Numbered from the stretch's first letter, positions 50,539 through 60,232 are shown. The stretch: 64,000 bases of DNA from Aggregatilineales bacterium (GCA_030834905.1 JAUQWZ010000034.1:434001-498000); one strand, 5' to 3'. Notes: a model not told the origin generated them from the letters alone. Translations and numbers: made by a program.

Positions 50539-51831
50539 CTAGGATACAGCGGCGTCGGCTGCGGGTTCCAATATATCGGATGTCGGCTGGACTTCTGGCG
50601 CGCGCTGCTCAGAGGGTAAGCCAAGCGCCAGAACTCCCGCGATCAACGTCACAATGCCAATAATCTGAAAGGTGACCGGCAGCGTCAGGCGGTCAGACAG
50701 CGTGCCGATGACCATCGTGCCTAACGCGCCTGTCCCAAAGATAAACCCCAGCGTCGCGCCGGACGCGAACCCCTTGCGGGCGGGCATCAGCCGCTGCGCC
50801 ATGACCACGATCAGGCTGTGCGAAGCGCCGGTGAAACCGCCAGCCGCCAGCGCCAGCAGAAACGCCGCCGGGCTGTTCACCGTCGCCAGCAGGAAGATCG
50901 GCGCGGCGCCCAACGCCAGCGTCAGGCTGATCACATTGCGGCTGCCGAAGCGCTCCGCCACCTGCCCCGCCACAATCCCCGCCACGCCGCCAGCCAGCCA
51001 GAAGGCGCTGGTGATCAGCCCGTATTCGCTGGCAGACCAGCCCTTGAGCGCGAACAGACCCGGCAGAAACGCAATCGAGCCGGGATTTCCCAGACTGCGC
51101 AGCGTCACGACCAGCACCAGCACCCACAGCGCCCGTGAAGCGAATGATGTCTGTGTCTGCGTGGCAGCCTGCTGCGGGACGTGTCGCTGAAGCGCATAGG
51201 CGCGCATCCCCGGCATCCAGAATGCCATCATCAGCACGCCCGGAATGGCGAACAGGCTCATCGCCAGCACCGGCGAAAGACTGCCGTGTTCGAGCAGAAT
51301 ACCGGAAAGTGCCGGACCCAGTTTTTCGGTGAAGAAGCCGTTATAGGTCGCGGTGCTGTCGAGCAGCAAGCCGAGCACCGCCGGACCAATGCCGTTTCCC
51401 GCCTGCCCCATGAAGAAGAATATCGACAGATTGCGCGTCGTCCGTTTGCGATCCGCGTCCGCTGCGTGCATCGAGCCGACAGGATGAAACGCGCCGCTGC
51501 CCAGCGCCGCCAGCACAAACGGGATCACCATCAGCACATACTGCCCGGTCGTCGCCATGACCACCGACAGCATCAACAGCGCCACCGTCCACGCCAGCCC
51601 GCCCGCGCCGAGCAGCCGCCCACCGGACTTATCCGCCTGATAGCCGAAGAACGGCTGGCTGAGCGCGCCCACCAGTTGGTAGGCGCTGATGGCAAAGCCG
51701 ATCTGCGTATTGGTCAGCGGCATCAGATGACCGCTGAGAAACGTCAGCAGCACCGGACCCAAGCCGTTGAACATATCGATGATGGTATGACCGAGTGAAA
51801 CCGACCAGAACAGGCGTTGGCGAGGAAACAT
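50539..51831 (-). CDS. MFS transporter, fosmidomycin-resistance (Fsr) like
   Basis: 430 residues with about 12 hydrophobic helices. FHPVGSMHAA near residue 115 and SLGHTIIDMFNGLGPVLLTF at the start are typical of the Fsr branch of the major facilitator superfamily. ADKSGGRLLG is the loop 2-3 signature. Likely a proton-driven drug or metabolite exporter. The ATG at 51831 is supported by the sequence pattern; the ribosome site is unclear. Confidence 0.9.
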   Translation of the reverse strand: MFPRQRLFWSVSLGHTIIDMFNGLGPVLLTFLSGHLMPLTNTQIGFAISAYQLVGALSQPFFGYQADKSGGRLLGAGGLAWTVALLMLSVVMATTGQYVLMVIPFVLAALGSGAFHPVGSMHAADADRKRTTRNLSIFFFMGQAGNGIGPAVLGLLLDSTATYNGFFTEKLGPALSGILLEHGSLSPVLAMSLFAIPGVLMMAFWMPGMRAYALQRHVPQQAATQTQTSFASRALWVLVLVVTLRSLGNPGSIAFLPGLFALKGWSASEYGLITSAFWLAGGVAGIVAGQVAERFGSRNVISLTLALGAAPIFLLATVNSPAAFLLALAAGGFTGASHSLIVVMAQRLMPARKGFASGATLGFIFGTGALGTMVIGTLSDRLTLPVTFQIIGIVTLIAGVLALGLPSEQRAPEVQPTSDILEPAADAAVS

Positions 51832-52066
51832 ACTATCTGCAACTTTGCGCAAAACTAAAAACAGCGAACCCGTTGATCATGTCATCAAGCGTTAGGACTT
51901 GTCAATCCAGACTGGACTGCTGTGGAAACATCCCTCGCCGCGCGCCGCTTGACTCTGCCGGACGGGACTCCTATGATGAAATCTGCCGGAAAATACATCC
52001 GATCTTTTTCCTGTCTATTAGCATGCCGGTGTATTACACTGGTCGCCAGAGACACAGGATCATGCA

Positions 52067-52933
52067 TTGGCAACTTTCAAAGACTGGTTAAGCGAAAAAT
52101 TCACCGCGCTCGACAGCGTGCGCAACTGCGTCATCGACCGGGGCGCGGATGTCACCGTATTTACCTGGGGCGGCGCGATCATCCAGGTGCATCTGCTCGA
52201 CGCGCCATTCAAGACGCGGCAGGTCAGGAAAATCGTCAGCGACAATTCGCGCGTCGGCGTCGGCACGCTCTTCCTGGCAGCCGCCGCGCTGATGCCGCCG
52301 GATGGCGAGCAGCAGCCCATTGACGAAGGCTTGCTGGCGCTGCACGCGCTGTTCAAGGACAAAGTGTATACCTACCGAATCGAAGACGGCGCGCCGTATA
52401 TCGGGCAGGTGCATTTTAAGTCCTTCGGACGCGGCGACGATTATGAAGTCCTGTATGGACCGGATATTCAGATTCGCGGGCTGCCCTTCTATCGGGTCTG
52501 GATCAAGACGCCGAGCGCCATTAAGGGCGAATGGCTGATGGCGAACTTTGGCACTGATGCCTTCTGGCGGCAGACCGCCTACACGTCCCACCGCGCCGCC
52601 TTCCGGCGCGAGCAGCAGCGCAGCGATACCTATCATGCGACCTGGAGCAGCACCGATTGGAACGGCGGCGGACCCAGCACCAGAACCACCCACGACTCCG
52701 CCGGAGCCGAATTCGCCAGCGCCGCGCCGCTGAAAGACATGAAGCTGGCGCGCAGCTATACCCAGCTTGGGTTAGGCTATGATGCCACCAGCGACGCCGT
52801 GAAAGCCGCCTTCCGAAAGCTGGCGCGCGAGCTGCATCCAGACGTGAGCAAGCTGCCCAAAGATGAGGCGGAAAACCGCTTCAAAACGCTGAATGAAGCC
52901 TACATGTATATCAAGTTGGCCAATGGCTGGTAG
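52067..52933 (+). CDS. Protein with C-terminal J domain
   Basis: 288 residues. A 200-residue N-terminal region of unknown fold (a SPFH/DnaJ-like beta-rich segment is not recognisable) is followed by an Asn/Ser/Thr-rich linker. The C-terminal J domain (about 230-288) has the diagnostic HPD (257-259) in KLARELHPDVSKL and the final helix FKTLNEAYMYIKL. J domains recruit DnaK/Hsp70; here the domain is at the end rather than the start. TTG start after AGGA. No DnaK gene is close. Single gene. Confidence 0.85.
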   Translation: MATFKDWLSEKFTALDSVRNCVIDRGADVTVFTWGGAIIQVHLLDAPFKTRQVRKIVSDNSRVGVGTLFLAAAALMPPDGEQQPIDEGLLALHALFKDKVYTYRIEDGAPYIGQVHFKSFGRGDDYEVLYGPDIQIRGLPFYRVWIKTPSAIKGEWLMANFGTDAFWRQTAYTSHRAAFRREQQRSDTYHATWSSTDWNGGGPSTRTTHDSAGAEFASAAPLKDMKLARSYTQLGLGYDATSDAVKAAFRKLARELHPDVSKLPKDEAENRFKTLNEAYMYIKLANGW

Positions 52934-53003
52934 CGCGGCGTCCGGCGTCCCGAACGTTAGCCGCTGCTGAACAGGGACACTCGCGGCGGAGCATCCCTGT
53001 TTT

Positions 53004-53264
53004 TTACTTGGCGGTGAGATCGGGAATTCTGTGTGGCGCGTCGTAGATAATGGGCGTGGACAGTGACTGGTTGGCATCCTGGTAGCGCTGTTTGAGGCGC
53101 GAGCCGCCGGAAACCATCAGGTCACCCACCATTGCCAGAAAACGCTCGTGCAGTTTTGCCTGATCCCGCTGAATTTCAGTCGCCAGTCGCTGAAGCCTCG
53201 CCTGACGCAGCAGTTCGCGCCTGTGGTGTTCGACCGTCTGGGTTTCTGAGATTGGATTAAACAT
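53004..53264 (-). CDS. Hypothetical protein, 86 residues
   Basis: ATG 53264 has GAGGAGG eight bases upstream. The N-terminal half is a charged helix (HHRRELLRQARLQRLATEIQ), followed by a basic Ser/Gly-rich segment. No signal peptide or family. Codon use is ordinary. Confidence 0.6.
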   Translation of the reverse strand: MFNPISETQTVEHHRRELLRQARLQRLATEIQRDQAKLHERFLAMVGDLMVSGGSRLKQRYQDANQSLSTPIIYDAPHRIPDLTAK

Positions 53265-53417
53265 GGTTGGTGCCCTCCTCACCTCGCGTTGTTCTATATA
53301 CTGATTCGGAGATGGCGCCATTTTGTTCAAAGTTGGTGGCGCGGGTTTCGCGGCAGGCGTAAACACGGTCTTGCTGTAGCCCGTATCTTCGCCTGCCAGC
53401 CATGTTCTCACAGCGTC

Positions 53418-53753
53418 CTACATGACGTTGTGCTTGGATTTTTCGCCCCTGCCGCGGTTGGTGCCAAACAGCAGATACAAGCCCAGCGCGATCAGCAGGA
53501 AAGGCAGCCAGTTGCCGCTGAAAATATTCAGCAGGTTTTCATAGGTGAAGAACAGCGCCGCCGCCAGCATCACCAGCGCGCCTTTGTTATCCGTCCAAGC
53601 GCTTCCATCAGCGGTGCTCTTGACGATCAGCGCGATACCAACCACGTACAAAATGCCGGGCCAGAACCAGTTTGTGAGGAACAGTATGGCGATGCCAATC
53701 AGCAGGACGCCACCGAATATCTGATCCGAACGATCTTTACTGATGAAGTTCAT
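53418..53753 (-). CDS. Small four-helix membrane protein (LiaI/LiaF-TM like)
   Basis: 111 residues, four hydrophobic stretches (FGGVLLIGIAILFLTNWFW, ILYVVGIALIV, LVMLAAALFFTY, FLLIALGLYLLF) and a short basic end. This pattern is common among LiaI/LiaF N-terminal-like membrane proteins linked to envelope stress, but the assignment is by topology only. Start chosen after GGGGG. It is upstream of the 86-residue gene on the same strand and probably co-transcribed. Confidence 0.65.
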   Translation of the reverse strand: MNFISKDRSDQIFGGVLLIGIAILFLTNWFWPGILYVVGIALIVKSTADGSAWTDNKGALVMLAAALFFTYENLLNIFSGNWLPFLLIALGLYLLFGTNRGRGEKSKHNVM

Positions 53754-53858
53754 CATTATCCCCCGTTTGCACTTAACTGCTGATCTATACGCGCCCCTTT
53801 TGCAAAAGTTGCAGTGAATGCGAGTATAGTAACCTTAGTGATAAAGGTTGATTTTTGG

Positions 53859-53864
53859 TATACA
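53859..53864 (+). promoter_or_regulatory. -10 box giving a probably leaderless hybrid-kinase mRNA
   Basis: TATACA ends seven bases before the ATG at 53871, and no Shine-Dalgarno site is visible between them, so the transcript probably begins at the start codon. Confidence 0.35.
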
Positions 53865-53870
53865 TACACC

Positions 53871-56800
53871 ATGCTTGATACGCTTCAGTGGCTTCGATCT
53901 CTCATTCAATCAGCAGCTACGCCCGCCGAAGCCGCGCGCGCGCTGGCTGAAGGCTTGACCCAAACGATTGGTCCCACCGCTATCGCCCTCGGGCAGGCAG
54001 GCAGTCGTCAGATATTCGGCAGCAGCGCCCCCGAAGTCGAAGCCTGGCTGAACAGCATTGACGAGCCGCAAGGGCGCGTGCTTTCAGTCGGTCAAACCAG
54101 TGACGATCTGCCGCTGACCGGACCGGCATTGATCGCGCCGCTGGTCGATGATCTTCAAACCTACGGACTGATGTGCGTTCAGGCGGGTGATGCCGTAACC
54201 CCGTTCCCGGTGGAAGCGCTGGCGCTGCTGGCGGATCTGCTGGTGGCGCAGCTTCGCTACCACCACGCCGAACGCCGCTGGCACGCATCGCTCGATCAGC
54301 TTCGCAGCCACGAAGGCGCGGGACTGACCGAACTCAACGAAATCGGGCAGATTCTAAATTCCAACCTCGACCTGACTGCCCTCTGGGATCGGCTGCACGA
54401 ACACCTGAATATCCTGTTCGACGCGACCTCGTTTTTTATCGGGCTGTATGACACGCCCACCGACCAACTGCGCCTGCCGCTGGTATCCGAAGATGGGATA
54501 CGGATGGAGTACCCACCGATCCCGCTGAGTGGATTCAGCCGGGCAGTGGTGGCGCATGGGCTGGAACTGTACTTCCAGAACGTTGAGGAAGAATCCGAGC
54601 GACTCGCGGGATTGGGTATCACCCCCGACGACCGCGAGCCGGGACGCTGGGCGCTGTCGTGGATCGGCGTGCCGCTGCGTTTTCGCCACAGCGAAGTCGC
54701 CGGACTGATCAGTATCCAGAATCGTCTGCCCTACAGTTACGGCGATTACGAGCTGCTGCTGCTGACGACCGTCGCCGGGCAAATCTCGCTGGCGCTGGAG
54801 AGCCTGCGGCTGGCAGATGCCGAACGCGAGCGCCGCGCCATCCTGAACGCGGTTGTGGATGCCGGCAAATCTGCCAACAGCCAAGCCGACGCGGGCGAGA
54901 TCATCGAGCAGATTCTTGAACAGGCGCGGCGGACGATTGGCTACGATGTCACCGTGACGCTTTTCCCGGTGGAGGGCTGCACCGACGGCACGCGCATGAC
55001 CCTGTTCGCCAGCCACGATTTTCAGCCCTACACCGACGGGTTTGAACTGAAGTTCTCGCCGCGCAGCCCAATCGCGCAGGTCGCAACCTCGCAGCAGCCG
55101 CTGGTACTGTTTGACGCGCAGGCGCATGACGAATGGGATGCGCGCGGCGCTCTGCCTCATGCGGCGGAGATCCGCGCCTGGCTGGCGGTTCCGATGATCG
55201 TCCAGGATCGGCTGATCGGTCTGCTGACTTTTGGCAAATACGCGCCGGACGGCTACAGCGAGTCGGATGCCAGCGTCGCGCTGGCGCTGGCGCGAACAGC
55301 CGCGCTGGGGATCGATCATGCCGACCTGTGGGCGCAGGCGCAGGTCAGCCAGCAGGTGCAGGCAAAGCGGGCGCATCGCCTCACGTCGATTCACCGGGTC
55401 GCCAGCGTGATTAGCTCGACGCTTGACCGGGATGAAGTGCTGAATACGACCGCCCAACTGCTGACTGAACTATTTGAGGCGGATCACAGCGGCGTCGTCA
55501 TGCGCAGCGAGCGCGACGCCGAAGCCACGCTGGTCGTCGAGTATCCCGACATGGGCAATCGCGGTCTGCGCCTGCCGCTGGACAGCAACACCACCATGCG
55601 CGATCTGGCGGAATACGGCACCGCCATCGGCATTGAAGACGCCGACGCCGATGATCTCGATGAACCCACCAAAGACGTGCTGCGACGGTTAGGCGTGCGG
55701 TCTACCCTGTTCGCCCCGCTGATAGCGGGTGACAGCATACTGGGCGCGGTCGGCGTCAGCATGTTTGTGCGCCAGCGGGTCTTTACGCAGGATGAGCGCG
55801 AAACGCTGATGACGGTTGCCGGGCAGGTGGCGATGGCGGTGCATAATGCCGCCCTGTACGAACAGGCGCTGGCGGCGAACCGCCTCAAGAGCCAGTTCCT
55901 GACGACGGTCAGCCATGAGTTCCGCACGCCGCTGAACGCCATCATCGGCTACAGCGACATGCTGCTGAATGACTATTATGGCAGCCTGAACGAACAGCAG
56001 CGCGACCGGATGCAGCGCGTCTATACCGGCGGTAACAACCTGCTCAATCTGATCAACGACGTGCTCGACCTGTCAAAGATCGAAGCCGGACAGATCGCCC
56101 TGTCGTCGCGGCAGCTTCGCGCCTCAACCACAATCGCCCAGTGTATCGCCGAATTCACGCCGCGCGCCGCCGCCAAAAACCTGACCCTCGAAATGTTAGC
56201 CCCGCCCGGCGAGGCGCCGGTGGAAGCTGACCCGCATTATCTGGCGCGGATGATCAGCAACCTGCTCGATAACGCCATCAAGTTCACCCATGAGGGCGGG
56301 ATCATGGTTCGGGTGTACTCGCTGGTCACCCACTGGGGAGAAACGCTGGACGGACCGAACCCGCCGCCATACCTGCGCGTGCCGGATGGCAGTTGGGTCG
56401 CGCTGGCAGTCACCGATACCGGCATTGGTATTCACCCGGACAATCAGCACATTATCTTCGAGAGCTTCCGTCAGGTCGATGGCTCCAGCGTGCGCGAGTA
56501 CGGCGGCACCGGCTTAGGACTGGCGATAGCCCAGCGGCTGGCGGCGCTGCATGGCGGCTATCTGTGGGTGGAAAGCCAGCCAGACAAAGGCAGCACCTTT
56601 ACGCTGCTGCTGCCCAGCCCAGCAATCGAGAACGCCGACGCCACCGAACCGATCTATCTGCGCGATGAGCGCCCGCTGGTGATCGTGCTCGCCGCCAGCG
56701 ACCTACAGCAGCAGGCACGCGAGCAGCTTACCTCAGACAAGTATCAACTGATTAGCACGAACAACCCCAGCCGCGCCCTTCAGATCGCTCGGCGGCTTCA

Positions 56801-57389
56801 GGCGGATGTGCTGATCGCCGATTTGCTGCTTCCAGGTGCCAACGGATGGGAGCTTCTACAGACGCTGAACAGCGGCGAAACTGCGGTCGATGTTCCACCC
56901 ATCCTGATCCATGAACAAGACGGGAAAGCACAGAGCTTTCTGCTTGGCAGCGCGGGCTATCTGCCGAAACAGGTTGGGCGTGCCATCCTGCTGGAAACGC
57001 TGACAGGAATACTGCCGCGAGAACAAAACGCGCCTCTCCTGCTGGTCAGCAGCAGCAGCGCCAAACGCGCCCGACTGGAACGCTGGCTCAGCGGCGCGGG
57101 CTACGTGGTCGAGCTGGCAAGCAGCGGCGACGAGGCGATTGGCTGCATTGAGCGCCAGCCTATCGCCCTCATCATTCTGGATCTGCCGCTGGCTCAGGCG
57201 TTGGCGCTGCTCGCCGAGATCCGCGCCAACCCCTATACCATCGACGTACCGCTGCTGATCACGGTGGCGTCCGATCAGGCGGGGCAGCCCGCGCCTGACG
57301 ATCAGACCGCGACCGCGTTACCGCTGGAAGGCGGGGCGCTGCTGGAGCAGGTCAAAGCCGCATTGTTCAAACGACGGCGGACGTCTTAA
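53871..57389 (+). CDS. Multi-GAF hybrid histidine kinase with two receiver-like domains
   Basis: 1172 residues. Four GAF-like modules (about 10-130, 150-315, 330-490 and 505-665) are followed by HisKA with H682 in VSHEFRTPLNAIIGY. The ATPase domain carries NLLDNAIKFTHEGG, TDTGIGI and GGTGLGLAIAQRLAALHGG. The last 240 residues hold two receiver-like domains. Each keeps an Asp at the phospho-acceptor position (IADLLLPGANG and LIILDLPLA) but lacks the acidic pair at the first strand (VIVLAASD and LLLVSSSS), so Mg binding is impaired. It has no transmembrane segment. A cytoplasmic integrator of several signals is likely. Confidence 0.93.
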   Translation: MLDTLQWLRSLIQSAATPAEAARALAEGLTQTIGPTAIALGQAGSRQIFGSSAPEVEAWLNSIDEPQGRVLSVGQTSDDLPLTGPALIAPLVDDLQTYGLMCVQAGDAVTPFPVEALALLADLLVAQLRYHHAERRWHASLDQLRSHEGAGLTELNEIGQILNSNLDLTALWDRLHEHLNILFDATSFFIGLYDTPTDQLRLPLVSEDGIRMEYPPIPLSGFSRAVVAHGLELYFQNVEEESERLAGLGITPDDREPGRWALSWIGVPLRFRHSEVAGLISIQNRLPYSYGDYELLLLTTVAGQISLALESLRLADAERERRAILNAVVDAGKSANSQADAGEIIEQILEQARRTIGYDVTVTLFPVEGCTDGTRMTLFASHDFQPYTDGFELKFSPRSPIAQVATSQQPLVLFDAQAHDEWDARGALPHAAEIRAWLAVPMIVQDRLIGLLTFGKYAPDGYSESDASVALALARTAALGIDHADLWAQAQVSQQVQAKRAHRLTSIHRVASVISSTLDRDEVLNTTAQLLTELFEADHSGVVMRSERDAEATLVVEYPDMGNRGLRLPLDSNTTMRDLAEYGTAIGIEDADADDLDEPTKDVLRRLGVRSTLFAPLIAGDSILGAVGVSMFVRQRVFTQDERETLMTVAGQVAMAVHNAALYEQALAANRLKSQFLTTVSHEFRTPLNAIIGYSDMLLNDYYGSLNEQQRDRMQRVYTGGNNLLNLINDVLDLSKIEAGQIALSSRQLRASTTIAQCIAEFTPRAAAKNLTLEMLAPPGEAPVEADPHYLARMISNLLDNAIKFTHEGGIMVRVYSLVTHWGETLDGPNPPPYLRVPDGSWVALAVTDTGIGIHPDNQHIIFESFRQVDGSSVREYGGTGLGLAIAQRLAALHGGYLWVESQPDKGSTFTLLLPSPAIENADATEPIYLRDERPLVIVLAASDLQQQAREQLTSDKYQLISTNNPSRALQIARRLQADVLIADLLLPGANGWELLQTLNSGETAVDVPPILIHEQDGKAQSFLLGSAGYLPKQVGRAILLETLTGILPREQNAPLLLVSSSSAKRARLERWLSGAGYVVELASSGDEAIGCIERQPIALIILDLPLAQALALLAEIRANPYTIDVPLLITVASDQAGQPAPDDQTATALPLEGGALLEQVKAALFKRRRTS

Positions 57390-57401
57390 CAAAAAAGGAA
57401 C

Positions 57402-57427
57402 TCCACCCGGTGTTCTGGGTGGAGTAG
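57402..57427 (-). terminator. Hairpin ACTCCACCC/GGGTGGAGT after the hybrid kinase
   Basis: A nine-base stem with an eight-base loop. The A-run before it makes it terminator-like only on the minus strand, although no minus-strand gene feeds it; on the plus strand it may simply stabilise the 3' end of the kinase message. Confidence 0.35.
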
Positions 57428-57450
57428 AACAAAAGTATATTTGGTGGCGA

Positions 57451-57550
57451 TTACACAACGGACGTTCGGAGAGGAGGAGATGCCGTTCGTCAATTGTGTG
57501 GGTGGGTGATGATTTGGAAGTACTCCATTGGTGTGTCTACTTCGTTCTAG
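57451..57550 (+). other. Structured gene-free region with two overlapping micro-ORFs
   Basis: The 306-base stretch 57390-57695 has no conventional gene. Within it CACAACGGACG (57454-57464) can pair with CGTTCGT (57484-57490) and the following AATTGTG, enclosing GGAGAGGAGGAG. An ATG at 57480 opens a 9-codon frame (MPFVNCVGG) whose TGA overlaps (TGATG) a 13-codon frame (MIWKYSIGVSTSF). This could be a leader peptide or an RNA element, or chance. The rest of the stretch shows nothing recognisable. Confidence 0.3.
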
Positions 57551-57695
57551 CTATATTATCCGCTTCTTGAAGCCAGTCAGATAGTGATACTTGTCATGCC
57601 TTTTTATGTATCCTTATCATCTGCCGCGTGGTTGTTGTGGTGATATGGAACGTTCGATAAGATCGTCCTGAATCTATTTACGCGAGAGATAACAC

Positions 57696-58181
57696 ATGGC
57701 ACCCAAGGGACTTTATTACGAGGACTATGAGATCGGTCAGACGATGGTGACGCGCGGACGCACCATCACTGAAGCCGACATCGTCCAGTTTGCCGGGCTA
57801 ACCGGCGATTACAACCCGATGCACACCAACGCCGACTACATGAAGGACTCGATCTTTGGTCAGCGCATCGCTCACGGCATGTTGAGCCTGAGCTACGCCG
57901 TTGGGCAGGCATACCAGCTTGGCTTCATGGAAGAGACGATCCTGGCATTTCGAGGGCTGGAGATGAAATTCAGCCTGCCGGTCTTTATCGGCGATACGCT
58001 GCACGTTGAGCTGGCGGTGCGCGAAAAGAAGGATGCGCTGCGAATGGGCGGCGGCTTGATCACGATGGACGTGAAGATCATCAACCAGGAAGCCAAAACC
58101 GTCCAGTCCGGCTCGTGGACGGTGCTCGCCAAATCGCGGGCAGCCGAAGCCAAAGAGGCAGCCCGCAAAACCGAGAGTTAG
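57696..58181 (+). CDS. MaoC family hot-dog hydratase
   Basis: 161 residues. Residues 8-130 are a MaoC-like hot-dog domain with catalytic D38 and H43 in GDYNPMHTNADY and the HGML helix at 60-63. Members are (R)-specific enoyl-CoA hydratases or related dehydratases of acyl-CoA thioesters. The C-terminal 20 residues are a charged tail. ATG after GAGAG. It stands alone, so the pathway is not defined. Confidence 0.92.
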   Translation: MAPKGLYYEDYEIGQTMVTRGRTITEADIVQFAGLTGDYNPMHTNADYMKDSIFGQRIAHGMLSLSYAVGQAYQLGFMEETILAFRGLEMKFSLPVFIGDTLHVELAVREKKDALRMGGGLITMDVKIINQEAKTVQSGSWTVLAKSRAAEAKEAARKTES

Positions 58182-58283
58182 GCTGGCGCTGATGCTCCTG
58201 CCCAACGTCGAACAACTATCTCTTTCCAACCGCCGCTTCCATCGTTATACTGTGCTCATGGGCTGTCTGATGGGAATTTCGCC

Positions 58284-58571
58284 ATGCGTGGTCTGACAAA
58301 TTTTCCGCCAGTGCGCTGGGCGCTGGTTCACCCGCGTCTCGCGGCGTGGATTGTGCTGTCGCTGGGGATGATCATTCTGCTGGTGATCGAGGCACGCGAC
58401 GTCGGGCTGCTGCCAGCGCAGTGGATCGCGCTGGGGGCTGGCTGCGTGCTCGTCGCCGGAGCCTGTATCTGGATCGTCAGTTGGGAAGACAGCGACGAGG
58501 ACGAAACTGAGACGCCGCCCGCCGCATCTGCCGCCGTCGAAGACGAGGCGGTCGATAAGCCAGCAGCTTAA
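58284..58571 (+). CDS. Small membrane protein with acidic tail, 95 residues
   Basis: Two hydrophobic helices (AAWIVLSLGMIILLVI and WIALGAGCVLVAGACIWIV) are followed by an acidic Glu/Asp/Thr/Ala tail. A TATACT at 58249 and a terminator after the gene make a separate unit. No family assigned. Confidence 0.65.
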   Translation: MRGLTNFPPVRWALVHPRLAAWIVLSLGMIILLVIEARDVGLLPAQWIALGAGCVLVAGACIWIVSWEDSDEDETETPPAASAAVEDEAVDKPAA

Positions 58572-58602
58572 GCCGGACAGCGATTGTAAATAATAAGCAG
58601 GG

Positions 58603-58627
58603 GGCGAGCCAGCGGCTCGCCTTTTCT
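58603..58627 (+). terminator. Terminator of the small membrane protein gene
   Basis: GGCGAGCC (58603-58610) pairs with GGCTCGCC (58614-58621) around AGC, then TTTT. Confidence 0.85.
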
Positions 58628-58689
58628 GTTGGATGGCGACAGCGCCGGGCAACCTGTGCTACAATTCCGGCGTCTTGCAGAGGAACAAC

Positions 58690-60225
58690 ATGCGGAATAT
58701 CCTGCTGATCATTCTGGACACGCTGCGGCGCGACCGTCTCTCGGCGTATGGTCACACCCGTGACACGTCGCCCGCCTTTGATGCGTTCGCCGCCAGCGCC
58801 ACCCTGTTTGAACGCGCTGTCGCCACCTCGCAGTGGACGATCCCTTCCCATGCTTCGATGTTCACCGGCTTATTTCCAAGCAGCCACCGGCTCACGCAGT
58901 CCAACGGTCGGCTGCCATCACAACAGCCGGTGCTGGCGGAAATCCTGCGCGATTCCGGTTATCACACCGCCGCCTTCTGCAATAATCCCCTGGTCGGTGT
59001 GCTCGATAACGGCTTGCAGCGCGGTTTTGACCGCTTCTACAACTACGCCAGCGCCGTTCCCAGCCGCCCAAACGACGACCATAAGCCCTGGCTTCGGCGC
59101 GAATTTTCACGCCGCTTCCGCCCCTATGCCCGGCGTATGGGCAACCAGTTCGCCCAATCGGACGCGATGTTTCGTTTTGCCCTCAACCCGCTGTTCGTGC
59201 CGGTCTGGACGCGGTACATCAACTTCAAGGGGCACACCGCCAACTCGGTCAGCGATCTGATCGATTACTGGGATGCTCATCACGCGGGCGGCGCTGAACG
59301 CCCGCTGTTCGCCTTCCTCAACCTGATGGGCGCGCATATGCCCTATCAGCCGCCGCAAAATCTGCTGGACAAAATCGCGCCGGACATCCGCCACAGCCGG
59401 CAAATTTACCAGTTTATGCGCCATTTCAACGCCGACGGCGCTGGCTGGGCAAGCCCGCCCGAACCGCCGCTGATCGGCTGGCAGCAGCAGGCGCTGCTTG
59501 ATTTCTATGACGCCGAGATCGCCGCCCAGGACGAGCAGTTGGGCAGGCTGCTGGCGCACCTGCAAAAAACCGGGGCACTGGTCAACACGACCGTCATCAT
59601 CGCCGCCGATCACGGCGAAGGACACGGCGAACACAACCTGTTCGGACACGGTTTCAACGTCCACCAGGAACTGGTTCACGTGCCGCTGGTCATCCACGAC
59701 GCCGACTACTTCCCGCGCGGTGTCCGGGTGACGACCAACCTGTCCACGCGCCGCCTCTATCACACCATCCTCGATATCGCCCAGGTCACGCCGCCGCCGG
59801 AAAGCGACTCCCCGACAGCCGCCGCCCTGTCGCTGCGTCAGGCGCTGAACGATGCCGGGGACATCGAACGTGGGACGGCAGTCGCCGAGGCATATCCGGT
59901 CAGCACCTTCATGAACGTGCTCGAACACCGCAACCCGTCGGTTATCGACCGGATGCGCCTGCGCGACGTGCGCCGTTCGATCTATCAGGACGACTACAAG
60001 CTGATCATGTCCGGCGACCGCGCCGAAGCGCTCTACAACGTTGCCGCCGATCCCGCCGAGAACCGCGACCTGATCGCCAGCGAGCCAGCCCGCGCCGCCG
60101 ACATGCGGCACAGGCTCCGGCAGTTTGTCCAGCAGGTCGAGTCGGCTGCGCCCGCCGCGCCCATCGAAACCGCCGACGACGAGCGCGTGCTGGAACACCT
60201 GCGCGCGCTGGGATATATTGAGTAG
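58690..60225 (+). CDS. Sulfatase/alkaline-phosphatase-fold hydrolase
   Basis: 511 residues. ILLIILDTLRRDRLSAYGH at the start has the metal-binding D10, and ADHGEGHGEH (306-315) supplies D307 and H308. The nucleophile region reads SQWTIPSHASM (T50), not C/S-x-P-S-R, so it lacks the formylglycine Cys of true sulfatases and may be a phosphodiesterase or phosphotransferase, as in LtaS-type enzymes where Thr is the nucleophile. No signal peptide is seen. The start is 58690 after AGAGGAA. It is followed seven bases later by a glycosyltransferase, so a role in building or trimming a surface glycopolymer is plausible. Confidence 0.88.
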   Translation: MRNILLIILDTLRRDRLSAYGHTRDTSPAFDAFAASATLFERAVATSQWTIPSHASMFTGLFPSSHRLTQSNGRLPSQQPVLAEILRDSGYHTAAFCNNPLVGVLDNGLQRGFDRFYNYASAVPSRPNDDHKPWLRREFSRRFRPYARRMGNQFAQSDAMFRFALNPLFVPVWTRYINFKGHTANSVSDLIDYWDAHHAGGAERPLFAFLNLMGAHMPYQPPQNLLDKIAPDIRHSRQIYQFMRHFNADGAGWASPPEPPLIGWQQQALLDFYDAEIAAQDEQLGRLLAHLQKTGALVNTTVIIAADHGEGHGEHNLFGHGFNVHQELVHVPLVIHDADYFPRGVRVTTNLSTRRLYHTILDIAQVTPPPESDSPTAAALSLRQALNDAGDIERGTAVAEAYPVSTFMNVLEHRNPSVIDRMRLRDVRRSIYQDDYKLIMSGDRAEALYNVAADPAENRDLIASEPARAADMRHRLRQFVQQVESAAPAAPIETADDERVLEHLRALGYIE

Positions 60226-60232
60226 GAGGACT

